A stretch of 64,000 nucleotides of DNA from Muricauda sp. SCSIO 64092 (GTDB lineage: Bacteria; Bacteroidota; Bacteroidia; Flavobacteriales; Flavobacteriaceae): positions 1,178,001 through 1,242,000 of the forward strand of contig NZ_CP095413.1 of the NCBI RefSeq assembly GCF_023016285.1, written 5' to 3'. This document shows, piece after piece, positions 8,958-18,076 of this stretch (the first letter of the stretch is position 1; the number at the start of each line of letters is the position of its first letter). The notes under the pieces were generated by a model. It was not told where the DNA came from, did no database searches, and worked only from the letters and a program-made list of their open reading frames with translations. A program made the position numbers and the translations under genes.

Positions 8958-10019
8958 ATGGCAAACAACACAGAAGTTAAAAACTTATTGGAAGCAGGTG
9001 TCCACTTTGGCCACCTAACGCGCAAATGGAATCCCAACATGGCGCCCTATATCTACATGGAGCGTAATGGAATCCACGTTATCAATCTTTACAAGACCGC
9101 CGCAAAATTGGAAGAAGCCAAGGAAGCAATGAAAAAAATTGCTGCCTCTGGCCGTAAAATCCTTTTTGTGGCCACTAAAAAACAAGCCAAGGACATCGTG
9201 GCGGACAAAGTGTCCAAAGTAAACATGCCCTACATTACGGAACGATGGCCCGGAGGGATGTTGACCAACTTCGTCACCATTAGAAAGGCAGTAAAAAAGA
9301 TGACTTCCATTGATCGAATGAAGAAAGATGGAACATTCAACACCCTTTCCAAAAAAGAGCGATTGCAAGTAGACCGTCTTAGGGGGAAATTGGAAAAAAA
9401 CCTAGGTTCCATCGCAGATATGACCAGATTGCCTGGTGCTATCTTTATCGTGGATACCATGAGGGAACATATTGCGGTAAAGGAGGCCCAAAAATTGAAC
9501 ATTCCAATTTTTGCCATGGTCGATACCAACTGCGATCCAAGACAAATTGATTTTGTAATCCCATCCAATGATGATGCTGGAAAATCCATAGAAATCATCA
9601 TGTCCGAAGTAACGAGTGCCGTTGCCGAAGGTCTAGCGGAACGAAAAGCGGACAAACAAGCCGAAAAGGAAGCCGCTCCTGAACAGCCAAAAGCGGAAGC
9701 AGCCCCTAAAGAAGAAAAAGCGGCTGCCCCAAAAGCGGTGAAAAAAGCAGCAAAACCGGATGATTTGACCAAAATTGAAGGTGTAGGTCCAAAAACAGCA
9801 GAAGCTTTGGTGGCCGCCGGTATTGCTACCTTTGCAGATTTGGCAAAAACGGCAGCGGATAAGGTAAAAACCATTTTGACCGAATCCAGTCCAAGATTGG
9901 CCCATTTGGATCCAAGTTCCTGGGGCAAACAAGCCAAAATGGCCGCTGATGGAAAATGGGACGAATTACAGGAATGGCAGGACAGTGTCAAAGGCGGAAT
10001 TGAAGATTCTGAAGAGTAA
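8958..10019 (+). CDS. rpsB: 30S ribosomal protein S2 (uS2) with C-terminal helix-hairpin-helix extension
   Basis: 353 residues, about 100 longer than classical S2. Residues 1-230 are a normal S2 (LLEAGVHFGHLTRKWNP, RWPGGMLTNF, PGAIFIVDT, NIPIFAMVDTNCDP). A low-complexity Ala/Lys/Glu linker follows (about 232-266). From about 267 there is a helix-hairpin-helix domain (DDLTKIEGVGPKTAEALVAAG) and a tail with DPSSWGKQAKMAADGKWDEL. The extension is in frame with no sign of a sequence error. I recall the same domain on L21 in some Flavobacteria, suggesting a mobile nucleic-acid-binding add-on. tsf follows 71 bases downstream. Confidence 0.97.
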   Translation: MANNTEVKNLLEAGVHFGHLTRKWNPNMAPYIYMERNGIHVINLYKTAAKLEEAKEAMKKIAASGRKILFVATKKQAKDIVADKVSKVNMPYITERWPGGMLTNFVTIRKAVKKMTSIDRMKKDGTFNTLSKKERLQVDRLRGKLEKNLGSIADMTRLPGAIFIVDTMREHIAVKEAQKLNIPIFAMVDTNCDPRQIDFVIPSNDDAGKSIEIIMSEVTSAVAEGLAERKADKQAEKEAAPEQPKAEAAPKEEKAAAPKAVKKAAKPDDLTKIEGVGPKTAEALVAAGIATFADLAKTAADKVKTILTESSPRLAHLDPSSWGKQAKMAADGKWDELQEWQDSVKGGIEDSEE

Positions 10020-10090
10020 TTTAACATTGAGCTAAAACTAAGCACACCTACCGTGCTTTACTTTACATAACTTTTAAAAGACGTAACAAA

Positions 10091-10915
10091 ATGGCAAATA
10101 TCACAGCCGCAGACGTAAACAAGTTGCGAAAAATGACCGGTGCAGGAATGATGGATTGCAAAAAAGCATTGGTTGAAGCAGAAGGGGATTTTGAAAAAGC
10201 AATTGAAATTCTAAGAAAAAAAGGACAGAAGGTTGCTGCCAAAAGGGCTGACAGGGATTCTTCGGAAGGTGCTGCAATCGCCAAAGTAAATGGCGACAAC
10301 ACCTCTGGGGTGATCATTTCCCTGAACTGTGAAACGGATTTCGTTGCCAAAAACGACTCTTTCGTTGGTTTGGCCAATGAATTGGCCGATTTGGCCCTGG
10401 GTTTTGATTCCAAAGATGATTTCCTTGCCGCTTCATATAACGGAATGAGTGTTTCCGAAAAATTGACCGAACAAACCGGTGTTATCGGGGAAAAAATAGA
10501 AATAGGGAGTTTTGAAAAATTAAATGCCCCTTTTGTCGGTTCTTACATTCACGCCGGTAATAAGATTGCCACTTTGGTGGGCCTTTCCGCAAATGTTAAT
10601 GGTGCCGATGTAGCTGCCAAGGATGTGGCTATGCAAGCTGCTGCCATGAACCCTGTCGCGTTGAATGAAGAAGGTGTAGATCAATCCATTATCGATAAGG
10701 AAATCGAGATTGCCAAAGACCAACTGCGTCAGGAAGGAAAGCCAGAGGCCATGTTGGACAATATTGCCAAAGGAAAACTAAAACGTTTCTTTAAAGACAA
10801 TACCTTGGTGAACCAAACCTTCATTAAGGATAGCAAGCAAAGTGTTGCACAATATGTAAAATCCGTGGATTCCACTTTGGAAGTAACCGGTTTTTCGCGG
10901 GTTGCCCTGGGATAA
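10091..10915 (+). CDS. tsf: Elongation factor Ts
   Basis: 274 residues. It has the UBA-like N-terminus (ITAADVNKLRKMTGAGMMDCKKALVEAEGD), the GVIISLNCETDFVAKND segment and the EGKPEAMLDNIAKGKLKRFFKDNTLVNQTFIKD block that contacts EF-Tu. EF-Ts recycles EF-Tu-GDP to EF-Tu-GTP. It is the standard partner of rpsB and is ended by a strong terminator. Confidence 0.99.
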   Translation: MANITAADVNKLRKMTGAGMMDCKKALVEAEGDFEKAIEILRKKGQKVAAKRADRDSSEGAAIAKVNGDNTSGVIISLNCETDFVAKNDSFVGLANELADLALGFDSKDDFLAASYNGMSVSEKLTEQTGVIGEKIEIGSFEKLNAPFVGSYIHAGNKIATLVGLSANVNGADVAAKDVAMQAAAMNPVALNEEGVDQSIIDKEIEIAKDQLRQEGKPEAMLDNIAKGKLKRFFKDNTLVNQTFIKDSKQSVAQYVKSVDSTLEVTGFSRVALG

Positions 10916-10934
10916 AGGGAATTCCCAAAAAAAT

Positions 10935-10969
10935 AAAAAAAGGCCCCAACGTACGTTGGGGCCTTTTTT
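10935..10969. terminator. Bidirectional terminator between tsf and the DUF4097 operon
   Basis: AAAAAAGGCCCCAAC and GTTGGGGCCTTTTTT pair perfectly around GTAC. The stem has A and T tracts on both sides, so it works for tsf rightward and for the leftward DUF4097 operon. Confidence 0.95.
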
Positions 10970-10987
10970 GTGGTCTGGATGCGGCAT

Positions 10988-11815
10988 TTACCTTGACTTT
11001 ATCATGATATCCCCATTAAAGGTTTTAAATAACATCTCCGGACCACCACCATTAATGGTTCCCTTCACCCATTGCTCCAACTTTACCCGATATTTTCCGG
11101 ACGAGTTGCTCTTATCTACCTGGGGTTCGTTTTTGGATACTGCCATATCAAAGTCGGTATATACATCCCCCATATCCGATTTTGCTTTTACGTTGGCTTT
11201 AAGGGATTTGGGAAAAAGCACTTCCACATCCCCATTGAAACTGCTAAAAGCCATGTCTTTTCCGCTTGAAATGCTGTTAAACGTCACCTTTAACTCTCCA
11301 TTGGTGGTATTGGCCAAGACGGAGCCACTTACGGATTCCAAGGTGATATGCCCGTTGATATTACTGATTTCCATTTCGCCATTCACGCCCTCAACAGTGA
11401 TATCCCCATCGTTGATGGTTTTTAGTTTTAAGGAAAAATCAGTCGGTACCTTTATGTACAGATCCGTTTTTTTGTTCCAGAGTTCATTTTGAATCCGTAC
11501 TACATTATCATCTTCCTCGGCACCAATATTTAAGCTGGATGTCGAGATTTTACGCATCCCCTCCTTACTTTCGGACTTTCTATCCCCACATCCATCACAA
11601 TGTCCATGGCCTTCGCTTACGGTCGCTTTCACTATTACTTCTTTGCCATCATAAGCCTCCACCTGTATGGAACCCGTTATTTGGTTTACGATCAATTTTC
11701 CTGGACTGTTTGGATTGCTCAAGGGAACCGAAAACAAATCAATCTCCTTTTCTTGTGCGGCCAGGAACCCAAAGCTCAAGAAACATGCTATTAGTGCTAT
11801 ACTATACTTTTTCAT
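10988..11815 (-). CDS. DUF4097 family beta-helix-like protein (second of pair)
   Basis: 275 residues from the ATG at 11813-11815, which begins a signal peptide (MKKYSIALIACFLSFGFLAAQ) and leaves 4 bases after the preceding gene. The mature protein has the repetitive strand pattern of DUF4097 (GSIQVEAYDGKEVIVKATVSE, NDGDITVEGVNGEMEISNINGHI, ASFNGDVEVLFPKSL), forming a solenoid of short beta-turns rich in GDI/NGE. A HGHCDGCGDRK segment near residue 75 is a possible metal-binding loop. It is probably periplasmic or surface-exposed. It is last in the operon with an ECF sigma/anti-sigma pair, so it is a likely target or part of an envelope response. Confidence 0.8.
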   Translation of the reverse strand: MKKYSIALIACFLSFGFLAAQEKEIDLFSVPLSNPNSPGKLIVNQITGSIQVEAYDGKEVIVKATVSEGHGHCDGCGDRKSESKEGMRKISTSSLNIGAEEDDNVVRIQNELWNKKTDLYIKVPTDFSLKLKTINDGDITVEGVNGEMEISNINGHITLESVSGSVLANTTNGELKVTFNSISSGKDMAFSSFNGDVEVLFPKSLKANVKAKSDMGDVYTDFDMAVSKNEPQVDKSNSSGKYRVKLEQWVKGTINGGGPEMLFKTFNGDIMIKSR

Positions 11816-11819
11816 AATC

Positions 11820-12683
11820 TTAGATTTTTTTGATAAATACATTTCCATTCAAGGTTTCGAACTCCAATTGAAGCCCCCCGTTTCCAATTTGAACTATTGG
11901 GGTGGATTCATATTTGAATTTTCCTTCACGTTTTTTACTGGTTTCCTTCTTGGTTCTCACATACTGTCTTTCAACGTCAAAATCAGTAAACAACTCCCCA
12001 TTCATGCTCTTAAAGGATACATCGGCGCTCAAAGCGGTCTGATACGTAATGGTAATGTCCCCGTTCAATGAATAGTACCGTGAGGCTTCATTTGGATTAC
12101 TGGCATAGGAAACGTTTACCGCTCCGTTGATACAATGAAGATTGGTTTTCCCTTCCACGTTTTTAAGGTCTATCCCCCCATTTATATTGTTCACCTTAAT
12201 AAAGTTTCCACTGGTATTGGCCACATAAATATCACCGTCATTTACCGTACTTATATTTAAATTGATGCCCCTGGGAACTTTTACCTTAAAGCTCAGCTTA
12301 TGTTTATAATCGGGTTCCTCATAATTATTGCACCAATCAAACCGAAGTCCTTTCTCATTATAGTTAATGTATGGGGCATCTGGATGGACAACCAATCTGT
12401 TTTCTTGCTCCACTACTTTTAGGCTCAACTCTTTTTTACCGAGTTCCAAATCCTCTTGGTTGCGTGCCGTGATCTCTTTATCCACAGAGATTTGAATTGT
12501 TTTTCCAGAGTAACCCTCTACGGTTATTGGCCCAAAAATATTTTTTAGTACCAACGTATTTTCCCTATTCTGATGGGCAAAAGAAAGTTCCTTTTCAATG
12601 GTTTCCTTAAAAACCTTGTCTTGGGACCTGCCCAAAACCGGTACTAAAAATAGTACCACCAACATTACTGCTAATTGTTTCAT
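11820..12683 (-). CDS. DUF4097 family beta-helix-like protein (first of pair)
   Basis: 287 residues: signal peptide MKQLAVMLVVLFLVPVLGRS, then DUF4097-type strands (NIFGPITVEGYSGKTIQISV, STVNDGDIYVANTSGNFIKVNNING, YSLNGDITITYQ, FETLNGNVFIKK). It is a paralogue of the next gene in the operon, from an old tandem duplication. It lies 56 bases after the anti-sigma gene. The biochemical role of such proteins is not established; putative adhesin is the usual label. Confidence 0.8.
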   Translation of the reverse strand: MKQLAVMLVVLFLVPVLGRSQDKVFKETIEKELSFAHQNRENTLVLKNIFGPITVEGYSGKTIQISVDKEITARNQEDLELGKKELSLKVVEQENRLVVHPDAPYINYNEKGLRFDWCNNYEEPDYKHKLSFKVKVPRGINLNISTVNDGDIYVANTSGNFIKVNNINGGIDLKNVEGKTNLHCINGAVNVSYASNPNEASRYYSLNGDITITYQTALSADVSFKSMNGELFTDFDVERQYVRTKKETSKKREGKFKYESTPIVQIGNGGLQLEFETLNGNVFIKKI

Positions 12684-12739
12684 GATTTAAAAATTTGATT
12701 GTTCGTAATTTGATTTTGCCCCTAAAGGCTGATGAATAC

Positions 12740-13537
12740 TTAAATAATCGATTTTATGGTTTTCTCAATCTTTTTCTTCACTGTGGTATCCAACTCTGGT
12801 TTTTCCAACAGTTGTTTAAAAGGTTCAATGGATTCTTTTTCTTCCAGGGCGAGCATTAGATTGGCCAGGGTGACCTGGATTATTGGGGACTCCTGATAGG
12901 GTATGGACTGTATCAATCCTTGCCTGACCTTTGGATTGTCCACATAATTGGTAAGGGATTCTATTGCCGCCAATCTTACATTCACGTTCGGATCTTTATT
13001 CAAGGTTCGCAAAAGGGCGTTGATGACCTGATCGTCCACCTTCCCTATTTTATTGGCTTCACTTACGCCTTCCAATCGCCTGTTCGCAGAGCTTTGCTCC
13101 AATAGGGTAAGCACTAATTTTCCACGTACTTCTTCGGTTTCGGAATCGGCTACCGTCGTCGTGGGAGCATCCGAAACATCCTCTTTTACATTCAAAAAAT
13201 ATCCTCCTACCAATACCAAAAACAATAGTCCATAAGCCAATTGGGGTTTCATAAACCAACCCAGGAGCGTATCCAGGTAATCCTTCAAAACGGGCTTTTT
13301 CCCTCTTTGATTTTTCATTTCATTGCTGAGCACGGCAAAGAAGGTGTGGTCCATTTCCTGTGAGGGTTCCGGTACCTTTACCTCATCCATAACTTCCCAA
13401 ACAACCCTTAATTGGTCCAATTGTTCGCTGTATTTAACATCACTTTTCAAAAGTTCCTCAAATTCACTTTTCCGATCTTCGGAAAGTGTTCCCCTTAAAT
13501 AATCAAGGGCCAAAATTTCAAATTCCTCTCCTTTCAT
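12740..13537 (-). CDS. Membrane anti-sigma factor with periplasmic HEAT repeats
   Basis: 265 residues. The N-terminal cytoplasmic region (1-97; LDYLRGTLSEDRKSEFEELLKSD) resembles the ZAS-like sigma-binding part of ECF anti-sigmas but lacks the zinc His-Cys set. A single membrane helix follows (about 99-116, QLAYGLLFLVLVGGYF). The C-terminal half has HEAT-like helices (DPNVNVRLAAIESLTNY, SPIIQVTLANLMLALEE), placing them in the periplasm. It starts 4 bases after the ECF sigma gene, which fits tight co-expression of sigma and inhibitor. The HEAT domain probably senses an envelope protein or signal (inference). Confidence 0.8.
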   Translation of the reverse strand: MKGEEFEILALDYLRGTLSEDRKSEFEELLKSDVKYSEQLDQLRVVWEVMDEVKVPEPSQEMDHTFFAVLSNEMKNQRGKKPVLKDYLDTLLGWFMKPQLAYGLLFLVLVGGYFLNVKEDVSDAPTTTVADSETEEVRGKLVLTLLEQSSANRRLEGVSEANKIGKVDDQVINALLRTLNKDPNVNVRLAAIESLTNYVDNPKVRQGLIQSIPYQESPIIQVTLANLMLALEEKESIEPFKQLLEKPELDTTVKKKIEKTIKSII

Positions 13538-13541
13538 TGGA

Positions 13542-14090
13542 TTATGTTATTTGCATGCTGTGAACAATTTGTTTTAGGTCCTTTAGTGCCCTATGGGCTT
13601 TGACTTTTGCAGCCCCTTCCGAGCAACCTAAAACCTTTCCTATTTCACTGAATTTCATTTCCTTGAACTTGCTTAATACCAAAACCTCGCGTTTATCCGA
13701 ATCCAACTGCATCATCGCCCTTTGAATTATGAAGACATTGTCCTTTCTTTCCATTTTGACCTCTGCGGTCTCATCATCCCCCATCCGGTATTCCACTTGT
13801 GACAGCTCCGTATATTTTTGACCGTTCTTTTTGTAATGGTCATACCTCACATTTCTGGCCATACTGAACATCCAGGACAAAAAGGACCCATCGCCACTGT
13901 AGGTATGTCTGTACTTTAACATCCTCACAAAAACGTTTTGCACCAAATCTTCACTTAACCCGGAATTATGGTCCAGGTTGTAGAAAAAACCGAACAGCCG
14001 TTTTTTGTGTCGCTCATAAAGTAATCCCAGCTTGTCCAAATCACCGGATTTTACTTTTAGCATTAAGGCGTTGTCAGTTAGTTGCTGCAT
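13542..14090 (-). CDS. ECF RNA polymerase sigma factor
   Basis: 182 residues with sigma-70 region 2 (LGLLYERHKKRLFGFFYNL, GLSEDLVQNVFVRMLKYR, FLSWMFSMARNVRYDHYKK) and region 4 (LDSDKREVLVLSKFKEMKFSEIGKVLGCSEGAAKVKAHRALKDLK) and no region 3, as in ECF sigmas. It heads a four-gene operon with its presumed membrane anti-sigma and two DUF4097 proteins. Just upstream the leftward strand has TTTGTAACC about 40-45 bases before the start, a plausible autoregulated -35 element of the TGTAAC kind, but this is weak. Confidence 0.93.
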   Translation of the reverse strand: MQQLTDNALMLKVKSGDLDKLGLLYERHKKRLFGFFYNLDHNSGLSEDLVQNVFVRMLKYRHTYSGDGSFLSWMFSMARNVRYDHYKKNGQKYTELSQVEYRMGDDETAEVKMERKDNVFIIQRAMMQLDSDKREVLVLSKFKEMKFSEIGKVLGCSEGAAKVKAHRALKDLKQIVHSMQIT

Positions 14091-14214
14091 TTGGTTTTTG
14101 TGTTCAAAGGGAATACTGACTTAAAAATAAAAGGTTACAAAAAGTATCCATTTTTATTCAAAAAAGTCGCCATTGGCCAATGAAATCAGGGAGTAAGGCC
14201 AAAAGAATTTTGAT

Positions 14215-14222
14215 TATTTTTG
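14215..14222 (+). promoter_or_regulatory. -7 element of pyrH
   Basis: TATTTTTG matches TAnnTTTG and lies 22 bases before the pyrH ATG. No clear TTTG is found 19-21 bases upstream. Confidence 0.55.
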
Positions 14223-14244
14223 TCGGGATTTCAAAACACCTTAG

Positions 14245-14949
14245 ATGGAATACAAAAGAATTCTCCTAAAACTGAGCGGTGAAGCTTTGATGGGCGAACA
14301 ACAATATGGTATTGATCCCAAAAGGATACAGGAATATGCGGAAGACATTAAAACGGTAGTGGATAAAGGTGTTGAAATGGCCATAGTCATTGGCGGGGGC
14401 AATATTTTTAGGGGTTTAAAAGGTGTTGGACAAGGAATGGATCGGGTTCAAGGTGATCATATGGGTATGCTGGCGACGGTCATCAATGCACTCGCCCTGC
14501 AAAGTGGTTTGGAAGGCATTGGTGTTGAAACCAGGGTACAATCTGCGATAAAAATAAATGAAGTGGCCGAGCCTTTTATCCGTAGAAGGGCGATTAGGCA
14601 TTTGGAGAAGGGAAGGGTGGTTATCTTTGGCGGAGGAACGGGAAATCCTTATTTTACCACAGATTCGGCAGCGGTTTTGCGGGCCATCGAAATCAAAGCA
14701 GATGTCATTTTAAAGGGAACCCGAGTGGATGGTATTTATTCAGCGGATCCCGAAAAGGACAAAACGGCAACCAAATTTGATTCTTTATCCTTTCAAGAAG
14801 TACTGAGCAAAGGACTAAAAGTGATGGATACCACGGCCTTTACCCTAAGTCAGGAAAACGAACTGCCCATTTTGGTATTTGACATGAACACCAGGGGCAA
14901 TCTTATGAAGATCGTTTCCGGGGAAAATATTGGAACCGTTGTGAATTAA
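14245..14949 (+). CDS. pyrH: UMP kinase
   Basis: 234 residues of the amino-acid-kinase family. It shows [14 protein letters not shown] at the N-terminus, [26 protein letters not shown] and [21 protein letters not shown]. It phosphorylates UMP to UDP in pyrimidine synthesis. It is followed by frr in the conserved pyrH-frr arrangement. Confidence 0.99.
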   Translation: MEYKRILLKLSGEALMGEQQYGIDPKRIQEYAEDIKTVVDKGVEMAIVIGGGNIFRGLKGVGQGMDRVQGDHMGMLATVINALALQSGLEGIGVETRVQSAIKINEVAEPFIRRRAIRHLEKGRVVIFGGGTGNPYFTTDSAAVLRAIEIKADVILKGTRVDGIYSADPEKDKTATKFDSLSFQEVLSKGLKVMDTTAFTLSQENELPILVFDMNTRGNLMKIVSGENIGTVVN

Positions 14950-14987
14950 CGGCACAAAGACTATTTTCAAAACGAAAATTCGTTTCT

Positions 14988-15542
14988 ATGAATGAAGAAG
15001 TACAGTTTATATTGGATGCGACCAAGGAAAGTATGGATGGGTCCATTGCCCATCTGGAAAAAGCCTTGATAAAGATTAGGGCGGGTAAGGCAAGCCCTGC
15101 TATGTTATCCACTGTAATGGTGGAATACTACGGCTCCCAATCCCCATTATCGCAAGTAGCAAATATCAATACCCCCGATGCGCGAACCATCTCCGTACAG
15201 CCATGGGAAAAGTCCATGATCCCAGAAATAGAAAAAGCGATCATGAACTCCAACTTGGGTTTCAATCCCATGAACAACGGGGAAAGTGTCATCATCAATG
15301 TACCCCCGTTGACCGAAGAGCGGAGAAGGGACTTGGTAAAGCAAGCCAAATCTGAGGCGGAAGACGCCAGGGTAAGTATCCGTAATGCACGCCAAGATGC
15401 AAACAAGGATCTTAAAAAATTGGATATCTCTGAAGATTTATTGGGAAATGCCGAGATTGATGTACAGGAACTGACGGACAAGTACATTAAAAAAGTGGAG
15501 GATATCCTTGATGTAAAGGAGGCGGAGATTATGAAAGTTTAG
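14988..15542 (+). CDS. frr: Ribosome recycling factor
   Basis: 184 residues, usual length. Typical segments: SIAHLEKALIKIRAGKASPAML, ISVQPWEKSMIPEIEKAI, NPMNNGESVIINVPPLTEERRRDLVKQAK, and a helical C-terminus (ELTDKYIKKVEDILDVKE). With EF-G it splits post-termination ribosomes. It lies 38 bases after pyrH. Confidence 0.99.
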   Translation: MNEEVQFILDATKESMDGSIAHLEKALIKIRAGKASPAMLSTVMVEYYGSQSPLSQVANINTPDARTISVQPWEKSMIPEIEKAIMNSNLGFNPMNNGESVIINVPPLTEERRRDLVKQAKSEAEDARVSIRNARQDANKDLKKLDISEDLLGNAEIDVQELTDKYIKKVEDILDVKEAEIMKV

Positions 15543-15585
15543 TTATTGTTTTGGTATTCCTTTAGGCTTAGACTTCTTCATTTTC

Positions 15586-15593
15586 TACCTTTG
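15586..15593 (+). promoter_or_regulatory. -7 element of the RND transporter gene
   Basis: TACCTTTG matches TAnnTTTG, 17 bases before the ATG. There is no good -33 match. Confidence 0.5.
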
Positions 15594-15610
15594 CAGCCAA
15601 TTTCCAGTAC

Positions 15611-18007
15611 ATGTTAAAAGAGTTTTTGCAAGGGTTTTGGTCCGGTACCGCGCGACTTATTCTTAGGAATAGGATTATCATTCTACTTATCATTACTGGA
15701 ATTACCGTATTTATGGGATTGCAATGGAAACATATGCGATTTTCCAATACCGAGGCCAATGTGCTACCTGATGACCACCCCGAGACTTTACAGTATGAAG
15801 AGTTTGTTTCCATTTTTGGACAGGAAGACAATGCCATAGTCCTGGCCGTACAGGACAGTTCTTTGTTCCTTCCCGGGAACTTTAATCGTTGGAATCGTTT
15901 GAGCAAACAGTTTCAGGCCAATCCAGAAGTCGATTTGGTCATCTCTACGGACAATCTACAGGAACTTATCAAAGACAATGAAAAACAAGAGTTTGTACTC
16001 AAGGATCTAATTCAGAAGGAACCTTCTTCCGAAGCGGAAGTTTCGGCCATCAAAACGAAACTATTTCAAGAATTGCCGTTTTATGAAAGCTTTATTTTCA
16101 ACAAGAAAAGCGGAACCATACGAACGATCATTTATTTGGACAAGGATATTTTAAATACCTCCGTTCGAAATGAATTCATTCTCAGCGATCTTGAAAACCT
16201 GGTCGAAAACTTTGAAAATGAGACCAATTTGGACGTTAGGGTATCTGGAATGCCCTATATAAAAACTTGGAACTCAAAGATTATAATCGATGAGATAGGA
16301 AACTTCATTATAGCCGCACTCGCCGTTACCTCATTAATTTTCTTTTTCTTCTTTAGAAGTTTTAGGGCCACCTTTATTTCCATATGTGTGGTTATCATTG
16401 GGGTTATGTGGACTTTTGGAATATTGGGTCTTTTCAAGTATGAAATTACCATCCTCACCGCTTTGATTCCTCCCCTAATCATTGTTATTGGAATCCCCAA
16501 CTGCATTTTCTTGATCAATAAATACCAACAAGAAGTAAAAAAACACGGAAATCAAGCCCTTTCCCTTCAACGGGTCATTACCAAAATTGGGAACGCCACG
16601 TTAATGACCAACGTAACCACCGCCTTGGGTTTTGCAACCTTCATTATCCTGGATAGTGATTTGCTCAAAGAATTTGGAATTGTCGCCTCCCTAAGTATTT
16701 TATGCATTTTTATCCTTTCCCTCGGCATTATACCCATTGTGTATAGTTTTATGTCCATTCCCAAGTACAAGCACCTAAAACATTTGAACAAAAAGTGGAT
16801 GGATACTTTTGTAAACTGGATGGAACGGGTAGTTCGCAATCACCGCATTGCAGTGTATTTCACGGCCGTTACCGTTCTGGTTTTAAGCATTATCGGAATT
16901 TATCAAATACAAATAACGGGAAGCAGGATAGAAGATTTGCCCAAAAATGCCAAGTTCTTCCAGGATATTCGATTTTTTGAAAAAGAGTTCGATGGTATTA
17001 TGCCAGTTGAAGTGGTTGTCGATTCCAAAAAAAAGAACGGCATTGCCAAATTGGCCACTTTACGACGTATGGAATCCCTCTCCCAAGAGATTGATGAAAT
17101 TCCGGAGCTTTCCAAAACCCTGTCCGTTGTTAACCTTGTAAAGTATTCCAAACAGGCTTTTTATAACGGGATTCCAAAGTATTACCAATTGCCGACGACC
17201 CAGGAAAACAACTTTATTATGGACGTGGCCAGAAAATCCTCCGAGAATGGGAACCTTTTGGAGAGTTTTGTGGACAGTACGGGCCAAATTGCACGAATGA
17301 CTACCTTTATGAAGGATGTAAAGACCCCGCGAATGGAAGAAATTGAGAGGGATCTGTTGAAATCCATTTCAAAGATTTTTCCCGCGGAGCGCTATAATGT
17401 TTACATGACCGGCAAAGCGCTATTATTCCTTAAAGGCACCAAATACCTTATTAAAAATTTATTATTGTCATTGGCATTGGCCGTAGGCCTTATTTCAATT
17501 TTTATGGCGTACCTGTTCCGGTCTTTTCGCATGATATTGATCTCCCTCGTTCCCAACCTCTTACCCCTGGTCATTACCGCGGGCCTAATGGGGTTTTTGG
17601 GGATACCGATAAAGCCTTCCACGATTTTAATCTTTAGCATTGCCTTTGGAATATCGGTAGACGATACCATCCATTTTCTGGCAAAATATCGACAGGAATT
17701 GACGGCCAATAAATGGTACATTAAAAAATCCGTCTACAATGCCCTACGGGAAACCGGGGTAAGTATGTTCTATACGTCAATAGTGCTTTTCTTTGGCTTT
17801 TCCGTTTTTATCATTTCCAGTTTTGGGGGAACACAGGCCATGGGAGGATTGGTCTCTGCCACTTTACTGTTTGCCATGTTGTCCAACTTGATTTTGCTCC
17901 CTTCCCTATTGCTATCCCTGGAGCGAAATATTGCCAACAAAAAGACCTTTAAAAAACCACATATCGATGTACTCCCTTCCCAGGATAATGAAGGGGGGAC
18001 AAACTAG
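15611..18007 (+). CDS. RND/MMPL family exporter
   Basis: 798 residues with two matching halves, each a membrane helix, a periplasmic domain and a five-helix bundle. Helices include IIILLIITGITVFMGL at the start, FIIAALAVTSLIFFFFFRSF and TFGILGLFKYEITILTALIPPLIIVIGIPNC in half one, and the same pattern in half two (SLALAVGLISIFMAYLFRSF, LLPLVITAGLMGFLGIPIKPST, FGISVDDTIHFLAKYRQE). The GISVDDTIH motif is the MMPL/Patched-like proton-relay helix. These proteins export lipids or hydrophobic compounds; the substrate is unknown. There is no neighbouring adaptor or outer-membrane factor gene. Confidence 0.9.
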   Translation: MLKEFLQGFWSGTARLILRNRIIILLIITGITVFMGLQWKHMRFSNTEANVLPDDHPETLQYEEFVSIFGQEDNAIVLAVQDSSLFLPGNFNRWNRLSKQFQANPEVDLVISTDNLQELIKDNEKQEFVLKDLIQKEPSSEAEVSAIKTKLFQELPFYESFIFNKKSGTIRTIIYLDKDILNTSVRNEFILSDLENLVENFENETNLDVRVSGMPYIKTWNSKIIIDEIGNFIIAALAVTSLIFFFFFRSFRATFISICVVIIGVMWTFGILGLFKYEITILTALIPPLIIVIGIPNCIFLINKYQQEVKKHGNQALSLQRVITKIGNATLMTNVTTALGFATFIILDSDLLKEFGIVASLSILCIFILSLGIIPIVYSFMSIPKYKHLKHLNKKWMDTFVNWMERVVRNHRIAVYFTAVTVLVLSIIGIYQIQITGSRIEDLPKNAKFFQDIRFFEKEFDGIMPVEVVVDSKKKNGIAKLATLRRMESLSQEIDEIPELSKTLSVVNLVKYSKQAFYNGIPKYYQLPTTQENNFIMDVARKSSENGNLLESFVDSTGQIARMTTFMKDVKTPRMEEIERDLLKSISKIFPAERYNVYMTGKALLFLKGTKYLIKNLLLSLALAVGLISIFMAYLFRSFRMILISLVPNLLPLVITAGLMGFLGIPIKPSTILIFSIAFGISVDDTIHFLAKYRQELTANKWYIKKSVYNALRETGVSMFYTSIVLFFGFSVFIISSFGGTQAMGGLVSATLLFAMLSNLILLPSLLLSLERNIANKKTFKKPHIDVLPSQDNEGGTN

Positions 18008-18048
18008 TTTTTCTTGCAGAAATACCTATTCTACTTGGGCTAAAGAAT

Positions 18049-18056
18049 TATCTTTG
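18049..18056 (+). promoter_or_regulatory. -7 element of asnS
   Basis: TATCTTTG matches TAnnTTTG and lies 20 bases before the asnS ATG. The -33 element is not clear. Confidence 0.5.
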
Positions 18057-18076
18057 GGGCTTAATTTTGGTTACCT

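Noticed and set aside
9230-10045. 271-codon open frame antisense to rpsB
   Set aside because: It mirrors the Ala/Lys-rich S2 tail. Its translation has no domain and rpsB is certain.
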